DNA of 64,000 nt, from contig NZ_CAJRAU010000001.1 of assembly GCF_907165045.1 (NCBI RefSeq), positions 806,001 through 870,000 of the forward strand. Direction: 5' to 3'. Below are positions 25,179 to 33,277 of the stretch, in pieces. The position numbers and the translations under genes are program-made. Position 1 is the stretch's first letter. Each line of letters opens with the position of its first letter. Below the pieces are notes generated by a model. It saw nothing but the letters and a program-made list of their open reading frames with translations, was not told the origin of the DNA and ran no database searches. Source of the DNA: Dyadobacter linearis. Lineage in GTDB: Bacteria; Bacteroidota; Bacteroidia; Cytophagales; Spirosomataceae.

Positions 25179-25210
25179 GTAAAAAGGGGGCTTAGCGCCT
25201 CCTTTTTTTG
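25179..25210. terminator. bidirectional terminator
   Basis: AAAAAGGGGGC / GCGCCTCCTTTTT pairs with one G-T and is flanked by an A run and a T run, so it can work for the plus-strand gene ending at 25010 and for minus-strand transcripts from the packaging block. Confidence 0.75.
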
Positions 25211-25345
25211 TTAGATAGTACGTTGAAATTCTAGCCTCTGGGCTTCCCTGTTCTTATTCTCCATATCCACAGCATATCCATCACGAACTACCTGCCGAAC
25301 AGTGACGGAACAAAGAATTCCGGCTACTGTTCGGCAAAATATTAA
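25211..25345 (-). other. short open frame after the pseudogene, unclear
   Basis: Directly after the TGA of the downstream frame at 25346 the same frame stays open for about 44 codons, reading in part VRQVVRDGYAVDMENKNREA, QRLEFQRTI and a stop. It lacks a good start codon. It may be the remainder of a decayed gene. Confidence 0.3.
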
Positions 25346-25733
25346 TCAGCTTTTCGGTAGCTCCCGCACAATTGTTGAATTAGGCCCAATTTCAAAAAGC
25401 TTTCCATCCGATCCTACATATTGAACTTTCGGAATCCGATCACTATTAGTTTTAATATTCCTTAGTTCGGCTCTCATAGCTTGCAGCTCCTTTATGGTGT
25501 TGTCCTCGGCGTTCCGCACCGTCTCACGGTATTCCTGAATAAACTTCAAGTGTTCGTGTCGATTGTGGCTCTTGTCCACCGATATCCAGGGTCGTTCTTT
25601 CTTTGGTAATCGGATCCTCCACAATCCAGGGAATGGAGGAGGCATCTACTGGTAATTTCATCTCCTCGGCTGTCAGTATGCGATAAACCTGATTTGAATC
25701 AGACACAAATTGTACACTATTTCTATTTTCCAT
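25346..25733 (-). pseudogene. frameshifted gene following the large terminase
   Basis: The ATG at 25733 opens MENRNSVQFVSDSNQVYRIL and continues to PITKERTTLDIGG, after which this frame goes out of register and stops at 25524. A second frame takes up at about 25575 (KSHNRHEHLKFIQEYRETVR) and continues through AEDNTIKELQAMRAELRN to RELPKS at 25346. Joined, they give about 129 aa. The gene starts 10 bases after the large-terminase stop, the place where a portal gene would usually stand, but it is far too short to be one. A sequencing error could also explain the shift. Confidence 0.6.
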
Positions 25734-25743
25734 GCTATTGAAA

Positions 25744-27141
25744 TTAAATTGAATTGTTGCGATGATATTTGGTTTCGTAGAGCTCAGAAAATACCGATAG
25801 TAGCCCATATTTGGCAGCATCGACACAATGCCCATTTCGCTCATACTGGACCTTCGTTTTTGGGTCAGTGGCCTTCTCCTTGACAAAGCCTCCCGTCGGG
25901 CTCTCAATCGTCTCTTGAAGATCCTTAATGAATTTCGGGCACCTGGTTTCGTCAATCCATATCTCGATTGGCAGAGACCCGCCGAAAATGTCATTCAAAA
26001 ATTTCCTTAGAAATTCATTGAAGAATTGCCTTTTGTAGACACGATCTGATTTGGAGTGAAGGTATTTTTCAAGCGCCTGACGGACTGCGTTAAACGCCTT
26101 GCCTTCACCAAAGCCCGGGATACGGTTTTCTCCAGAGGCGTCACCGCAATAACTGACAGGTACGGTGCCATGCGTCGCAGGGTATTTTTTAATCCATTCC
26201 TTACAAACAGCCTCCGCGGTATTATGTGGATGAGGAAGGCAAAACTCGTCGTAAAATCTTACCCGATACCCTTGCTGGGCCCCGATTCTGGCTTCCTCGA
26301 TTTGAAAGCATAGCAGAGTCATATATGGCCAAACGTTAAAGTCGAAAGTCAGGTAGGTTGGCACGCCAGGCAAGTACGGCACATGCCTGACATGGGAGGT
26401 GTAATTGAAATTGTAGATCCACTCATGACCATTTGATTCCACATATTCCCAATCACCATCCACAAAGCGCTGATAATTGATTGCTGTCATGTTCGTTTTC
26501 AGTGATTCCAGGTACGAGCTTGGGACAAAAGGATTGTCAGTTACTTTGGCCTGAATATATTTCCAGGTTTCAGGTAAAGTCCCATCAACGAACCGGTCAT
26601 ATATTCTTGTCTTAACCCAGTTTTTTGTGGGGTTACACGTGCCCAAAACCAGCGGGCGGGGTTTCCTCCCGAAGTTGTTCGGTTCAGCGTTCAGCCATGA
26701 ACCAGCCCGCTCAAAACACTTGTCTAATGTTTGCTCCTGGAATTCAGACAACTCATCCAATCCAAATCCATTTGTCTCCAAGCCATGAAAACGGGTCATG
26801 TCCTTATCCTGTGTAAACGACTCGGGAAATAGCTGCACGACTGAACCGTTGTCAAATGTGTAGGTCAACTCGGCCTTGTTCCTGGCAACTATATGTTTGC
26901 TGTATTCAGGTTTGGAATAAATGTAGTTGACAGAAGGGACCAGGTTGCTAGTAATTTTCGGTCTGTCTGCCCTCATAATTACCCAGCGGCTGTTTGGATA
27001 AGTCTTCGCCAGTTCCGCCATTACAATCGCTAGCCAGATAGTTTTTGCACCGCGGATAGCTCCCCCATACAACAGAAACGTGACCTTTGTTGAGGCTAAG
27101 ACTTCAATTGCTTCAAGCTGTTTACTCGTTATCTGCAGCAC
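25744..27141 (-). CDS. terL: phage terminase large subunit
   Basis: 465 aa with the two TerL activities. ATPase: Walker A-like GGAIRGAKT (residues 26-34) and Walker B GLDELSE (Asp129, Glu130). Nuclease: YLTFDFNVWP with Asp267 starting the RNase-H-like domain, and GHCVDAAKYGLLSV near the C terminus. TerL cuts and pumps DNA into a procapsid. It overlaps the small-terminase gene upstream by 20 bases, a normal arrangement. No portal, protease or capsid gene follows. The length is standard and all visible motifs are intact. Confidence 0.9.
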   Translation of the reverse strand: MLQITSKQLEAIEVLASTKVTFLLYGGAIRGAKTIWLAIVMAELAKTYPNSRWVIMRADRPKITSNLVPSVNYIYSKPEYSKHIVARNKAELTYTFDNGSVVQLFPESFTQDKDMTRFHGLETNGFGLDELSEFQEQTLDKCFERAGSWLNAEPNNFGRKPRPLVLGTCNPTKNWVKTRIYDRFVDGTLPETWKYIQAKVTDNPFVPSSYLESLKTNMTAINYQRFVDGDWEYVESNGHEWIYNFNYTSHVRHVPYLPGVPTYLTFDFNVWPYMTLLCFQIEEARIGAQQGYRVRFYDEFCLPHPHNTAEAVCKEWIKKYPATHGTVPVSYCGDASGENRIPGFGEGKAFNAVRQALEKYLHSKSDRVYKRQFFNEFLRKFLNDIFGGSLPIEIWIDETRCPKFIKDLQETIESPTGGFVKEKATDPKTKVQYERNGHCVDAAKYGLLSVFSELYETKYHRNNSI

Positions 27142-27670
27142 CGATCTCTAATATTTTGGTTTCATTTGTTTTTGGATCGATCACCGTAAAAGGCGTTGAC
27201 CTTGATGTTCCTGGTTCTCCTCCTTCACCTAGAGGCTTTGGCGCGTCTGCCTGGCGCTCTCTCCAATTCCTGGTTCGATTACTTAACCATACAGTCGCGG
27301 CCTTCGTGTCGGGTGGATAACGTGCGATTGTCTCCCGCTCTTGAACTTCTTCGAGATTCTGATCGACCTTCACAACGAAGTATTTTGTTTCGGGATGCTG
27401 ATATCCACAGGCCCGCTCGAACAAACTACGGGCTACTTTTGCATCTGCACTTCTCTTCCCGCGCGAAAGTGCCCGAAAAAACTCATAGTGCTTTTTCTTC
27501 CAATTGTCCAGTGTTCGGGTCGTTATTCCAAAATCCTCGGCTAATTGTTCATCCGTCGACCCTAATAAGCATAGCTCATAGGCCTCTTGCGGGTGAAAAT
27601 CTGGATCATAGTCAGTCGGCCGCCCTCCCTCATTACCCAATGCGTAGTTATTTCCCTTCGGCGCTGACAT
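27122..27670 (-). CDS. terS: terminase small subunit
   Basis: 182 aa. Residues 25-60 form the DNA-recognition HTH (YELCLLGSTDEQLAEDFGIT then TLDNWKKKHYEFFRAL), followed by RGKRSADAKVARSLFERACG and a YQHPETKYF strand, the standard TerS architecture. The GRPTDYDPDFHPQEAYELC entry is typical of Bacteroidota TerS. It overlaps TerL by 20 bases and overlaps the second small-terminase-like gene by 23 bases, so all three are one transcript. Confidence 0.85.
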   Translation of the reverse strand: MSAPKGNNYALGNEGGRPTDYDPDFHPQEAYELCLLGSTDEQLAEDFGITTRTLDNWKKKHYEFFRALSRGKRSADAKVARSLFERACGYQHPETKYFVVKVDQNLEEVQERETIARYPPDTKAATVWLSNRTRNWRERQADAPKPLGEGGEPGTSRSTPFTVIDPKTNETKILEIGAADNE

Positions 27671-28157
27671 TTGCTGTATTTGAATCTAGTTGCGTGTGTC
27701 TAGGCATCGAATCCTCTTCGATAGCCTCAATACCTATTTGATTTCGCCCTCTATGTTTGAAAAAGCCCGTCCGATTCCTCAACCATATTTCCATTGCCTC
27801 TACATCTGCAGGTATGTGGCGGAGAACCTCTGCCGGCCGCAACTCGATAGTTTTATCAAGATGCCCCACCTCGATCGTCGTGCTTTCCTTGACCTGATAT
27901 CCTGTCGCCCTCTTAAAGAGGCTGTGAGCGACTTTCGCATCAGCAAGTATCTTTCCCCTGGATAGGTTTTCCGCAAACTTAGGATGTTTTATCTTCCAGA
28001 GATTGACTGTTGGCTCAGTAACATCGAAGACAAATGCAAGATCAGCATCAGTTAATCCGAGTGAACATAATTTGTATGTAATTTCAGGATGATAATTCGA
28101 ATCGTAAGACGTTGGTCTACCGCGTTTGGCCGTAGTCTTTTCTATTTTATTTTCCAT
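27648..28157 (-). CDS. second terminase-small-subunit-like protein
   Basis: 169 aa from the ATG at 28157 (MENKIEKTTAKRGRPTSYDS); an upstream in-frame start at 28211 would add 18 residues. The layout repeats that of the neighbour: YHPEITYKLCSLGLTDADLA, VTEPTVNLWKIKHPKFAENL, RGKILADAKVAHSLFKRATG. Similarity is clear but divergent, so this is an old duplication. Two TerS-like proteins could let packaging recognise two different sites, or one may act as a regulator. Confidence 0.8.
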   Translation of the reverse strand: MENKIEKTTAKRGRPTSYDSNYHPEITYKLCSLGLTDADLAFVFDVTEPTVNLWKIKHPKFAENLSRGKILADAKVAHSLFKRATGYQVKESTTIEVGHLDKTIELRPAEVLRHIPADVEAMEIWLRNRTGFFKHRGRNQIGIEAIEEDSMPRHTQLDSNTANVSAEGK

Positions 28158-28186
28158 TGCTAATAGTAATTCCTTGCTAGTGAATA

Positions 28187-28249
28187 AAATAAATATTTTA
28201 AGTCCAGCCAAACTTTATTCAAATAAATATTCGGTTAAATTTCGAATAT
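28187..28249. promoter_or_regulatory. repeats upstream of the terminase operon
   Basis: AAATAAATATT occurs at 28187-28197 and again at 28221-28231, and ATATTCG/CGAATAT form an inverted pair at 28227-28249. The cluster lies directly upstream of the start of the terminase genes, where promoter and operator are expected. Confidence 0.45.
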
Positions 28250-28281
28250 CTATATCAGTGCTAATAGGGGCGATATTCATC

Positions 28282-28599
28282 TTAGTTATTTGAAATTACC
28301 CAGGCCTTTTCTATTTTAGTTTCCAGTTCAGCAAGTGCATCCTTTAAGTACTCCAACAGATCTACTGGGCAACATTCTTCATCTTTAATTCCACAAATAC
28401 CTTTCTTTATTTTCTCTGACCGGAGAATCATTAACGCAATGCTCCACGGAGCTCCTCTATCCATTATTTCCTCGGCTAACTCTACCCCATGATGGAAAGA
28501 ATCCTCTTCCACAGATTCAATCAAAGCTGAATACACCATGAATACAGGGTCATAGCGGAGAATCCATCGAGATATCATATTTGTAACTTTTGGTGACAT
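28282..28599 (-). CDS. hypothetical protein (105 aa)
   Basis: Helical, soluble, acidic protein starting MSPKVTNMISRWILRYDPVF, with a cysteine cluster in ICGIKDEECCPVDLLEYLKD and an acidic helix at the end. No family recognised. It lies between the terminase operon and a repeat-rich control region, on the same strand. Confidence 0.5.
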   Translation of the reverse strand: MSPKVTNMISRWILRYDPVFMVYSALIESVEEDSFHHGVELAEEIMDRGAPWSIALMILRSEKIKKGICGIKDEECCPVDLLEYLKDALAELETKIEKAWVISNN

Positions 28600-28892
28600 A
28601 AGCAGCCTACCTTTAATTTTGAAAATTTAAAATTCAATTAAGAGAACAATGAGGGGGTGGCATTTTTGAAAAAAAATGACGCAACCATTTTAAAGTATCT
28701 TTTTAATATATCTTATTAGAATATCTTATTAATATAATCTTATTATAGGTGTTGTATATGGTGCACAACTGGAAGTAACACTCGTTACGAAGAGAAAGTA
28801 AAATCAAATAGAATTATTATATAGGTGTAACACATGGTGTTAATTTGATGCTCACATGACGTATAATTGATACTACATTGGTGCAAATCAAT
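28600..28892. promoter_or_regulatory. AT-rich control region with repeated motifs
   Basis: Contains TCTTATTA three times (28711-28718, 28724-28731, 28738-28745), a duplicated TTATTATA...GGTGT...ATGGTG block at 28740-28763 and 28814-28840, a perfect TAACAC-ATG-GTGTTA dyad at 28828-28842 and GTTGT/ACAAC at 28751-28769. No gene is seen. It looks like a multi-operator promoter region or an iteron-type origin. Confidence 0.55.
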
Positions 28893-29609
28893 TTAAAGTA
28901 TTAAATGAGGAAATTCTGATTGAACCTGGGCTTTTACCTGGGCAATAATATCCCTCCTTACAAACGCCTTTTCCTTTTTTATAATTGATTTCCGGCTGCG
29001 TTCTACCTGATACGCCAGCTCATCGAAACTAAGCTTAAAGCTGGCATAGAAGCCCCTTGTGAAGTGCCCATATAAGGATAGGCCCCACTGCTCCGACAAC
29101 GTCATCTTAATCTTATTGAGAGCATACCTCGAAGAATACTGCCGGTACAGGCTTGATTCTCTAATTGGAGGTATTAGCTCCGCTGTCGAGCCGCATCCGA
29201 AGAATCTAGCGAGTAAGTACTCATTGGTCACCTTTGCGTATGTCTTATGCCCGATAATACTTTTCAGTGCAGCATAGCCTAGAAAGCATGCGATTTCGTG
29301 CTCAGACTTCTCATTCTGAAAGAAATCCCATACAATGTCGCGATTTAGTGAGGTGAGAACTTTACTTTCCTCAACCATAAATGCTTTATGCTTTATATCT
29401 TTTAATACCGTCTCTGGCTTGGCATAGTTGATGCCAAAAAAGTGAGCAGCATCTACAAAGCGTGAAACTTCATCTCCAAGCTCCATGGTTAGCGATTTCC
29501 GGTATGTACCTTGCTTAATAATTTCGTGAGCAACTTCCTGCATTTGCTCAAAAGCGTTTCGCTGCGCTAATACGCTGACTGAACACATAAAATATTTTGT
29601 ATCAGACAT
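28893..29609 (-). CDS. hypothetical protein (238 aa)
   Basis: Soluble, basic at the C terminus (VERSRKSIIKKEKAFVRRDI). Starts MSDTKYFMCSVSVLAQRNAF. A weak HTH-like pattern appears in HEIACFLGYAALKSI. No family recognised. It lies in the right-end control block, transcribed with the KilA-N-like and excisionase-like genes upstream, so a regulatory or replication role is plausible but unproven. Confidence 0.5.
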   Translation of the reverse strand: MSDTKYFMCSVSVLAQRNAFEQMQEVAHEIIKQGTYRKSLTMELGDEVSRFVDAAHFFGINYAKPETVLKDIKHKAFMVEESKVLTSLNRDIVWDFFQNEKSEHEIACFLGYAALKSIIGHKTYAKVTNEYLLARFFGCGSTAELIPPIRESSLYRQYSSRYALNKIKMTLSEQWGLSLYGHFTRGFYASFKLSFDELAYQVERSRKSIIKKEKAFVRRDIIAQVKAQVQSEFPHLIL

Positions 29610-29714
29610 TTAGATAATTGATTTTGGGAAATACAAGCGGGATTGCTATATTTACCCTGTTGAAAACATTCTGAAACAAGGCGCATTCTGGGGAGGTTGC
29701 GCCTTTTTCGTGGC

Positions 29715-30434
29715 TTATGATAAAACTGATCGTTGTTGATTCTTTTTCTGCCAGATTGAACGGAGGTGACTCATGAGATCTTCAAAAGACCGGATAAACC
29801 CTGCTTCAATCGAATAGGTTAGATTCTGCTCTAAGCGATGTAGCTCTTCAAGCTGCTGTTCGGTTCCCTTATTCCTTATGCCATTCTCATGGCGGCCAAA
29901 CACAATGATATTCAGGGCCCGAGAAAGCTTTGAGAAATCTACACCGTTCAATTTTGCCGCAGCATTTGATAATTGCTTGTACATCTCCCCAGCCTCCATT
30001 CTATTAGCAGTAAGCCGATCTGTAAGCCAGGTAATAACCTCACCATATAACATTGGATTCATCTCCATTGCAACAAGCACCCAGATGTACGGATTACACC
30101 AAACCGACTTTGTGTGTCTAGCTCCTTTAGTAGCGTAGGCACCGTAACGTTTCAGAATTTTGGTTATTCCGTGCTTTTCGGTGTCAGCTATAAAAACGTT
30201 TAAAGACGTTGTTATGATTTCGTGCTTTTTCAACAAATAATAAATCCTCTCACGGTTGTCTGTATACGACAAGACCTCTGAAAATCTCCGCTCACTCCAA
30301 TCATTGTCCATTCGCGCAACGTCAAATGCCCTTTGAAGATCTGATAGGTTTAAGAACTGTGTCTTTGCTTCTTGCCGAATGGTAACACCGCACAGATTAC
30401 GACTTCCACTCTCTAATATCGGGTTCGTTCTCAT
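29715..30434 (-). CDS. KilA-N-domain-like protein
   Basis: 239 aa. Residues about 95-130 read GARHTKSVWCNPYIWVLVAM, EMNPMLYGEVITWL, matching the KilA-N phrase 'W-x-hP-x-h-x-x-x-h-A-x-x-h-x-P-x-F/Y-x-x-x-V-x-x-W'. The N-terminal part (RFSEVLSYTDNRERIYYLLK) looks like an added DNA-binding region. KilA-N proteins are DNA-binding regulators common in phages and other mobile DNA. It lies in a minus-strand run 30784 to 28893 behind a small HTH gene. Confidence 0.65.
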   Translation of the reverse strand: MRTNPILESGSRNLCGVTIRQEAKTQFLNLSDLQRAFDVARMDNDWSERRFSEVLSYTDNRERIYYLLKKHEIITTSLNVFIADTEKHGITKILKRYGAYATKGARHTKSVWCNPYIWVLVAMEMNPMLYGEVITWLTDRLTANRMEAGEMYKQLSNAAAKLNGVDFSKLSRALNIIVFGRHENGIRNKGTEQQLEELHRLEQNLTYSIEAGFIRSFEDLMSHLRSIWQKKNQQRSVLS

Positions 30435-30463
30435 TTTGTAGTCGTCAGAAGTGAAATTGAGAG

Positions 30464-30784
30464 CTATTGTGTGGCTTGCGATTGCACACTTTGCGTGACT
30501 ACTTTCTCACGTCTAATGGGTTTCGGAGCAGCCAGCACCTCGGAGAGCTTAAATCTCTTCAGATTTCCGATACGATAGGACAATAACAGGCCCTTTTTTT
30601 CCCAATCCCAGATAGTTACCGAAGACACGCCGAGTAGCTCGCTAACTTTCTTTTGGTCAATATAAGCTTCGCCGAGTTTATCAGACTCCGAATTGACGGT
30701 TTCACTTTTCTGACTCTTCAAAATTAATTCCTCAATATGGTTGAGTCGTCTTCCGAGGATTTCGAATGGATTGTCCATGATCAT
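30464..30784 (-). CDS. MerR/excisionase-type helix-turn-helix protein
   Basis: 106 aa; a second ATG at 30778 is equally possible. Residues 40-80 carry the helix-turn-helix: YIDQKKVSELLGVSSVTIWD followed by WEKKGLLLSYRIGNLKRFKL, the signature of HTH-17 excisionase-like proteins of Bacteroidota mobile elements. The N-terminal part is a short coiled coil (RRLNHIEELILKSQ). It probably acts with the integrase as a directionality factor or as a regulator of the neighbouring KilA-N-like gene. Confidence 0.75.
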   Translation of the reverse strand: MIMDNPFEILGRRLNHIEELILKSQKSETVNSESDKLGEAYIDQKKVSELLGVSSVTIWDWEKKGLLLSYRIGNLKRFKLSEVLAAPKPIRREKVVTQSVQSQATQ

Positions 30785-30888
30785 CTTTGTAAGTTTTTAA
30801 TGTTACGATGATCAAAGGTCATTTGTAATGCATTGGCACAATTGGCACAAACTGGCACAGAATTGTCAACGCTCCATGATTTCAGATA

Positions 30889-31662
30889 CTATTTTTGCTC
30901 TTTAATGCTGTTTAGAAACAGTTTTATTCGTTCTCGGGTCTTAGATACTTCCCCCTCTTCCTTAGCCGAAGGATTATTATACCGGTTAAGAGCAGAATTC
31001 AATCCTGTTCTGCTGCCAATATCTCCGAGCAGATTAGACAATGCAGTATGTAGGTTATCCTGATGACCGGTCCCGGGCATTGAAATTTCCAAACAACTCA
31101 GGTCACTCATGGCAAACAATAGTTTTGCAACCTCCGCGGGCCTGGAATTCTTGTAGTTTTTCAATATAAATGGCATTAAGCTGCGGCCTCTTGGATTTAG
31201 AAAGTCAACGAATTCTGATTCGGTCCGCATGCTGCGCTGTTGATCAAGCTTTACATCATTACTTACACTTTCCAAGGCCCGAACAGCTCCAGCACATGCA
31301 AGGTTTAGCTTGGCAAGAAAAACTTCAAGACAATAATCGTTGGCTGTCTGGTTACCTCCTCGAAAAGACATGTCATTTTGACGAGCGCCAAGCTCATCAT
31401 CTACACGAATTGCATTTACTTCTTTCATCCATTCGTCATGATCCTTGATACATTCATCTATAACCCTTTGCCTCTCACCAGCTAGAATAAGGTCTTTATA
31501 GTCTTTAAGGACAAAAGCTAGGTAGAACTTAATTTCGGCGTCAATCTTCCCGATTGCCTCCGAAAGATCCAGCGCAAGAAGCAAATATCGAGGCCCGAAA
31601 AGCTCATAGGTTTCGGCTATTGCGTTTTCCCGCAGCATTTCGAATTGGATATCTAGTTTCAT
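30889..31662 (-). CDS. hypothetical protein translated with the integrase (257 aa)
   Basis: Helical, soluble protein beginning MKLDIQFEMLRENAIAETYE, with an N-terminal LFGPRYLLLALDLSEAIGKI helix and a central FLNPRGRSLMPFILKN. No family recognised. Its start overlaps the integrase stop by 4 bases (31659-31662), so the two are translationally coupled. It may be an accessory factor of recombination, a guess from position. Confidence 0.6.
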   Translation of the reverse strand: MKLDIQFEMLRENAIAETYELFGPRYLLLALDLSEAIGKIDAEIKFYLAFVLKDYKDLILAGERQRVIDECIKDHDEWMKEVNAIRVDDELGARQNDMSFRGGNQTANDYCLEVFLAKLNLACAGAVRALESVSNDVKLDQQRSMRTESEFVDFLNPRGRSLMPFILKNYKNSRPAEVAKLLFAMSDLSCLEISMPGTGHQDNLHTALSNLLGDIGSRTGLNSALNRYNNPSAKEEGEVSKTRERIKLFLNSIKEQK

Positions 31663-32972
31663 AGCGAACCGTTGATTGCTAATTTGTCCCCTTTTGATTT
31701 ATCCTTGTGCTTCGCCATTGCATCGACTGCACCAGAGTTGTCGAGTTTCAAATATTTGAGGAAGTTTCTTTCCGTGGTATGACCTGTTGCTTTCATAATT
31801 AGATGCACCGGAACACTGTCCAAGTACTCGTTGGTCGCAAAGCTCCGGCGTGCCGTATGGCTGGTCACCTGGCTATATTTAGGGACCTGATCAATTTTTA
31901 CCCGGCCAGCAATGACGTATTTGGTAGTTACCTTCTCATCAATACCGGCCAGCTTACACAGATCCTTAACATACACATTAAATTTCTGTTCGCTTATAAT
32001 TGGTAACCGCCCATCATACTTATCGAGGATTGACACAACTTTTGAATGAAGCGGAGTTGATGGATGAGTAGCATTTGCCTTTTCCGGTATGATCTCGATG
32101 TACTTGTTTCCTTCCCTGGTTGATTTAATATTGTCTTTCGAAACCTGCTTCCAATCTGATATCCGAAATCCGGTGTAGCATCCGATAAAGAATAGGTCTC
32201 GAACCCGATCAAGTTTCAAATCATTGGACAGGTCGAGAGTTTCAATCAACAGTAATTCGGATTTATTCAAAAAGATATCAACCGGTGTTTCTGCCAGTAT
32301 CTTCACATCCTCCAACCACTCACCCACTGTATACAGCTTTGCCTTTCTTGCAGCTTTGAGGACTATTTTAAGTTGCTTCTGGTAAAATCCTATGTTGTTT
32401 ACTTTGAAAGACTTTACGAACGTCAAATATGATATGTATTCATTCCATAACTGCTCTGTCCAGTGGTCAAAGTGTAGTACCGACTCGTTTAATTTATCAA
32501 TCCGGTACTGTTCAAATTCCTGAAGGCTATTCTTTGCAGTCCGATATCTCTGGATTGTTTTGGGATCCGCAATCTTGTTATTGTCAAGCAAGCGCTTCCC
32601 GCTTTCTAAATCGATAATGAGCTTCTCAAAAAAGTCAAAGAACTTGATCTGCTCCTCAGCCTTGGGGGGCTTAATGTAATTATCAAGCTCTCTCTTCAAT
32701 AACTGCTTCGTTAAATCCTCCCTCCTAGCTTTATACGTGTTAGCCACCGAATTGGTAAAATCGGTAAGACCCCTGAGAAACGCGTTGATGTCATCCTTGT
32801 CCCAGACCTCAACAACGTTCTTAACTCGGCTTTTCGTAAAATCCCAGTGCTTGGGTAGTACCTTTATCCCTGTGGAGTAGATTAGCTGATCCTGGCCGAA
32901 CCGATAGCCGAGGTAGATCATTTCCGGATCTTTTGATTTCGACTTCCTCAATCGAAAAAATGCATTCGCCAT
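31659..32972 (-). CDS. tyrosine integrase with complete active site
   Basis: 437 aa in the usual Bacteroidota layout: arm-binding domain (residues 1-100, with KVLPKHWDFTKSRV), SAM-like core-binding domain (about 105-215) and catalytic domain. Catalytic residues are complete: Arg270 in CYTGFRISD, the HTARRSF box II, GHTTERN and the Tyr in KYLKLD. This contrasts with the two array integrases at 7.8-11.3 kb, which lack the box I Arg. It is the last gene before chromosome-type sequence and faces inward, the usual place next to an attachment site, so it probably mobilises the element. Confidence 0.9.
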   Translation of the reverse strand: MANAFFRLRKSKSKDPEMIYLGYRFGQDQLIYSTGIKVLPKHWDFTKSRVKNVVEVWDKDDINAFLRGLTDFTNSVANTYKARREDLTKQLLKRELDNYIKPPKAEEQIKFFDFFEKLIIDLESGKRLLDNNKIADPKTIQRYRTAKNSLQEFEQYRIDKLNESVLHFDHWTEQLWNEYISYLTFVKSFKVNNIGFYQKQLKIVLKAARKAKLYTVGEWLEDVKILAETPVDIFLNKSELLLIETLDLSNDLKLDRVRDLFFIGCYTGFRISDWKQVSKDNIKSTREGNKYIEIIPEKANATHPSTPLHSKVVSILDKYDGRLPIISEQKFNVYVKDLCKLAGIDEKVTTKYVIAGRVKIDQVPKYSQVTSHTARRSFATNEYLDSVPVHLIMKATGHTTERNFLKYLKLDNSGAVDAMAKHKDKSKGDKLAINGSL

Positions 32973-33008
32973 AACCGTCTTTATAGATGACCCTCATAAA
33001 GATAATGA

Positions 33009-33029
33009 GTTACGCATTACGTTACGCAT
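33009..33029. repeat. direct repeats upstream of the integrase
   Basis: GTTACGCAT occurs at 33009-33017 and 33021-33029, 12 bases apart, 37 bases upstream of the integrase start codon. Such short phased repeats next to an integrase often are arm-type binding sites. Confidence 0.45.
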
Positions 33030-33176
33030 AATGGTTAATAAAAACCGTATGCAGATTAATGTACCCAATTCGACGTTTTGTCACAATCATGCATAGGAAT
33101 CTTAAAATGAGGTATTTTAATGCGGCAGATGCTAGGAAATGAATTTTTAACATTAAGAAGGTTATACTCCGGCTCT
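33030..33176. other. non-coding gap at the element edge
   Basis: No gene seen. It probably contains the junction between the accessory element and the chromosome. Confidence 0.4.
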
Positions 33177-33218
33177 GGGTACAAAAGCCCTTCAACGAAA
33201 GTTGAGGGGCTTTTTGCT
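33177..33218. terminator. terminator-like hairpin, possible attachment-site end
   Basis: GGGTACAAAAGCCCTTCAAC, four bases, then GTTGAGGGGCTTTTTGCT: an 11-bp stem with a T run on the plus strand and A run on the other, so it can act in both directions. A nearly identical 42-base copy lies at 55172-55213. It lies about 200 bases beyond the integrase start. Confidence 0.6.
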
Positions 33219-33277
33219 ATCAGGCTGTGCCAGGATTTCGCTCGTGAAAGTGTGTTAGGTGAAAAAGCTTGCCTTAA

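Noticed and set aside
28700..28750. CRISPR-like repeats
   Set aside because: The repeated units are 8 bases with 5-6-base spacers, far too short for a CRISPR array and with no cas genes nearby.
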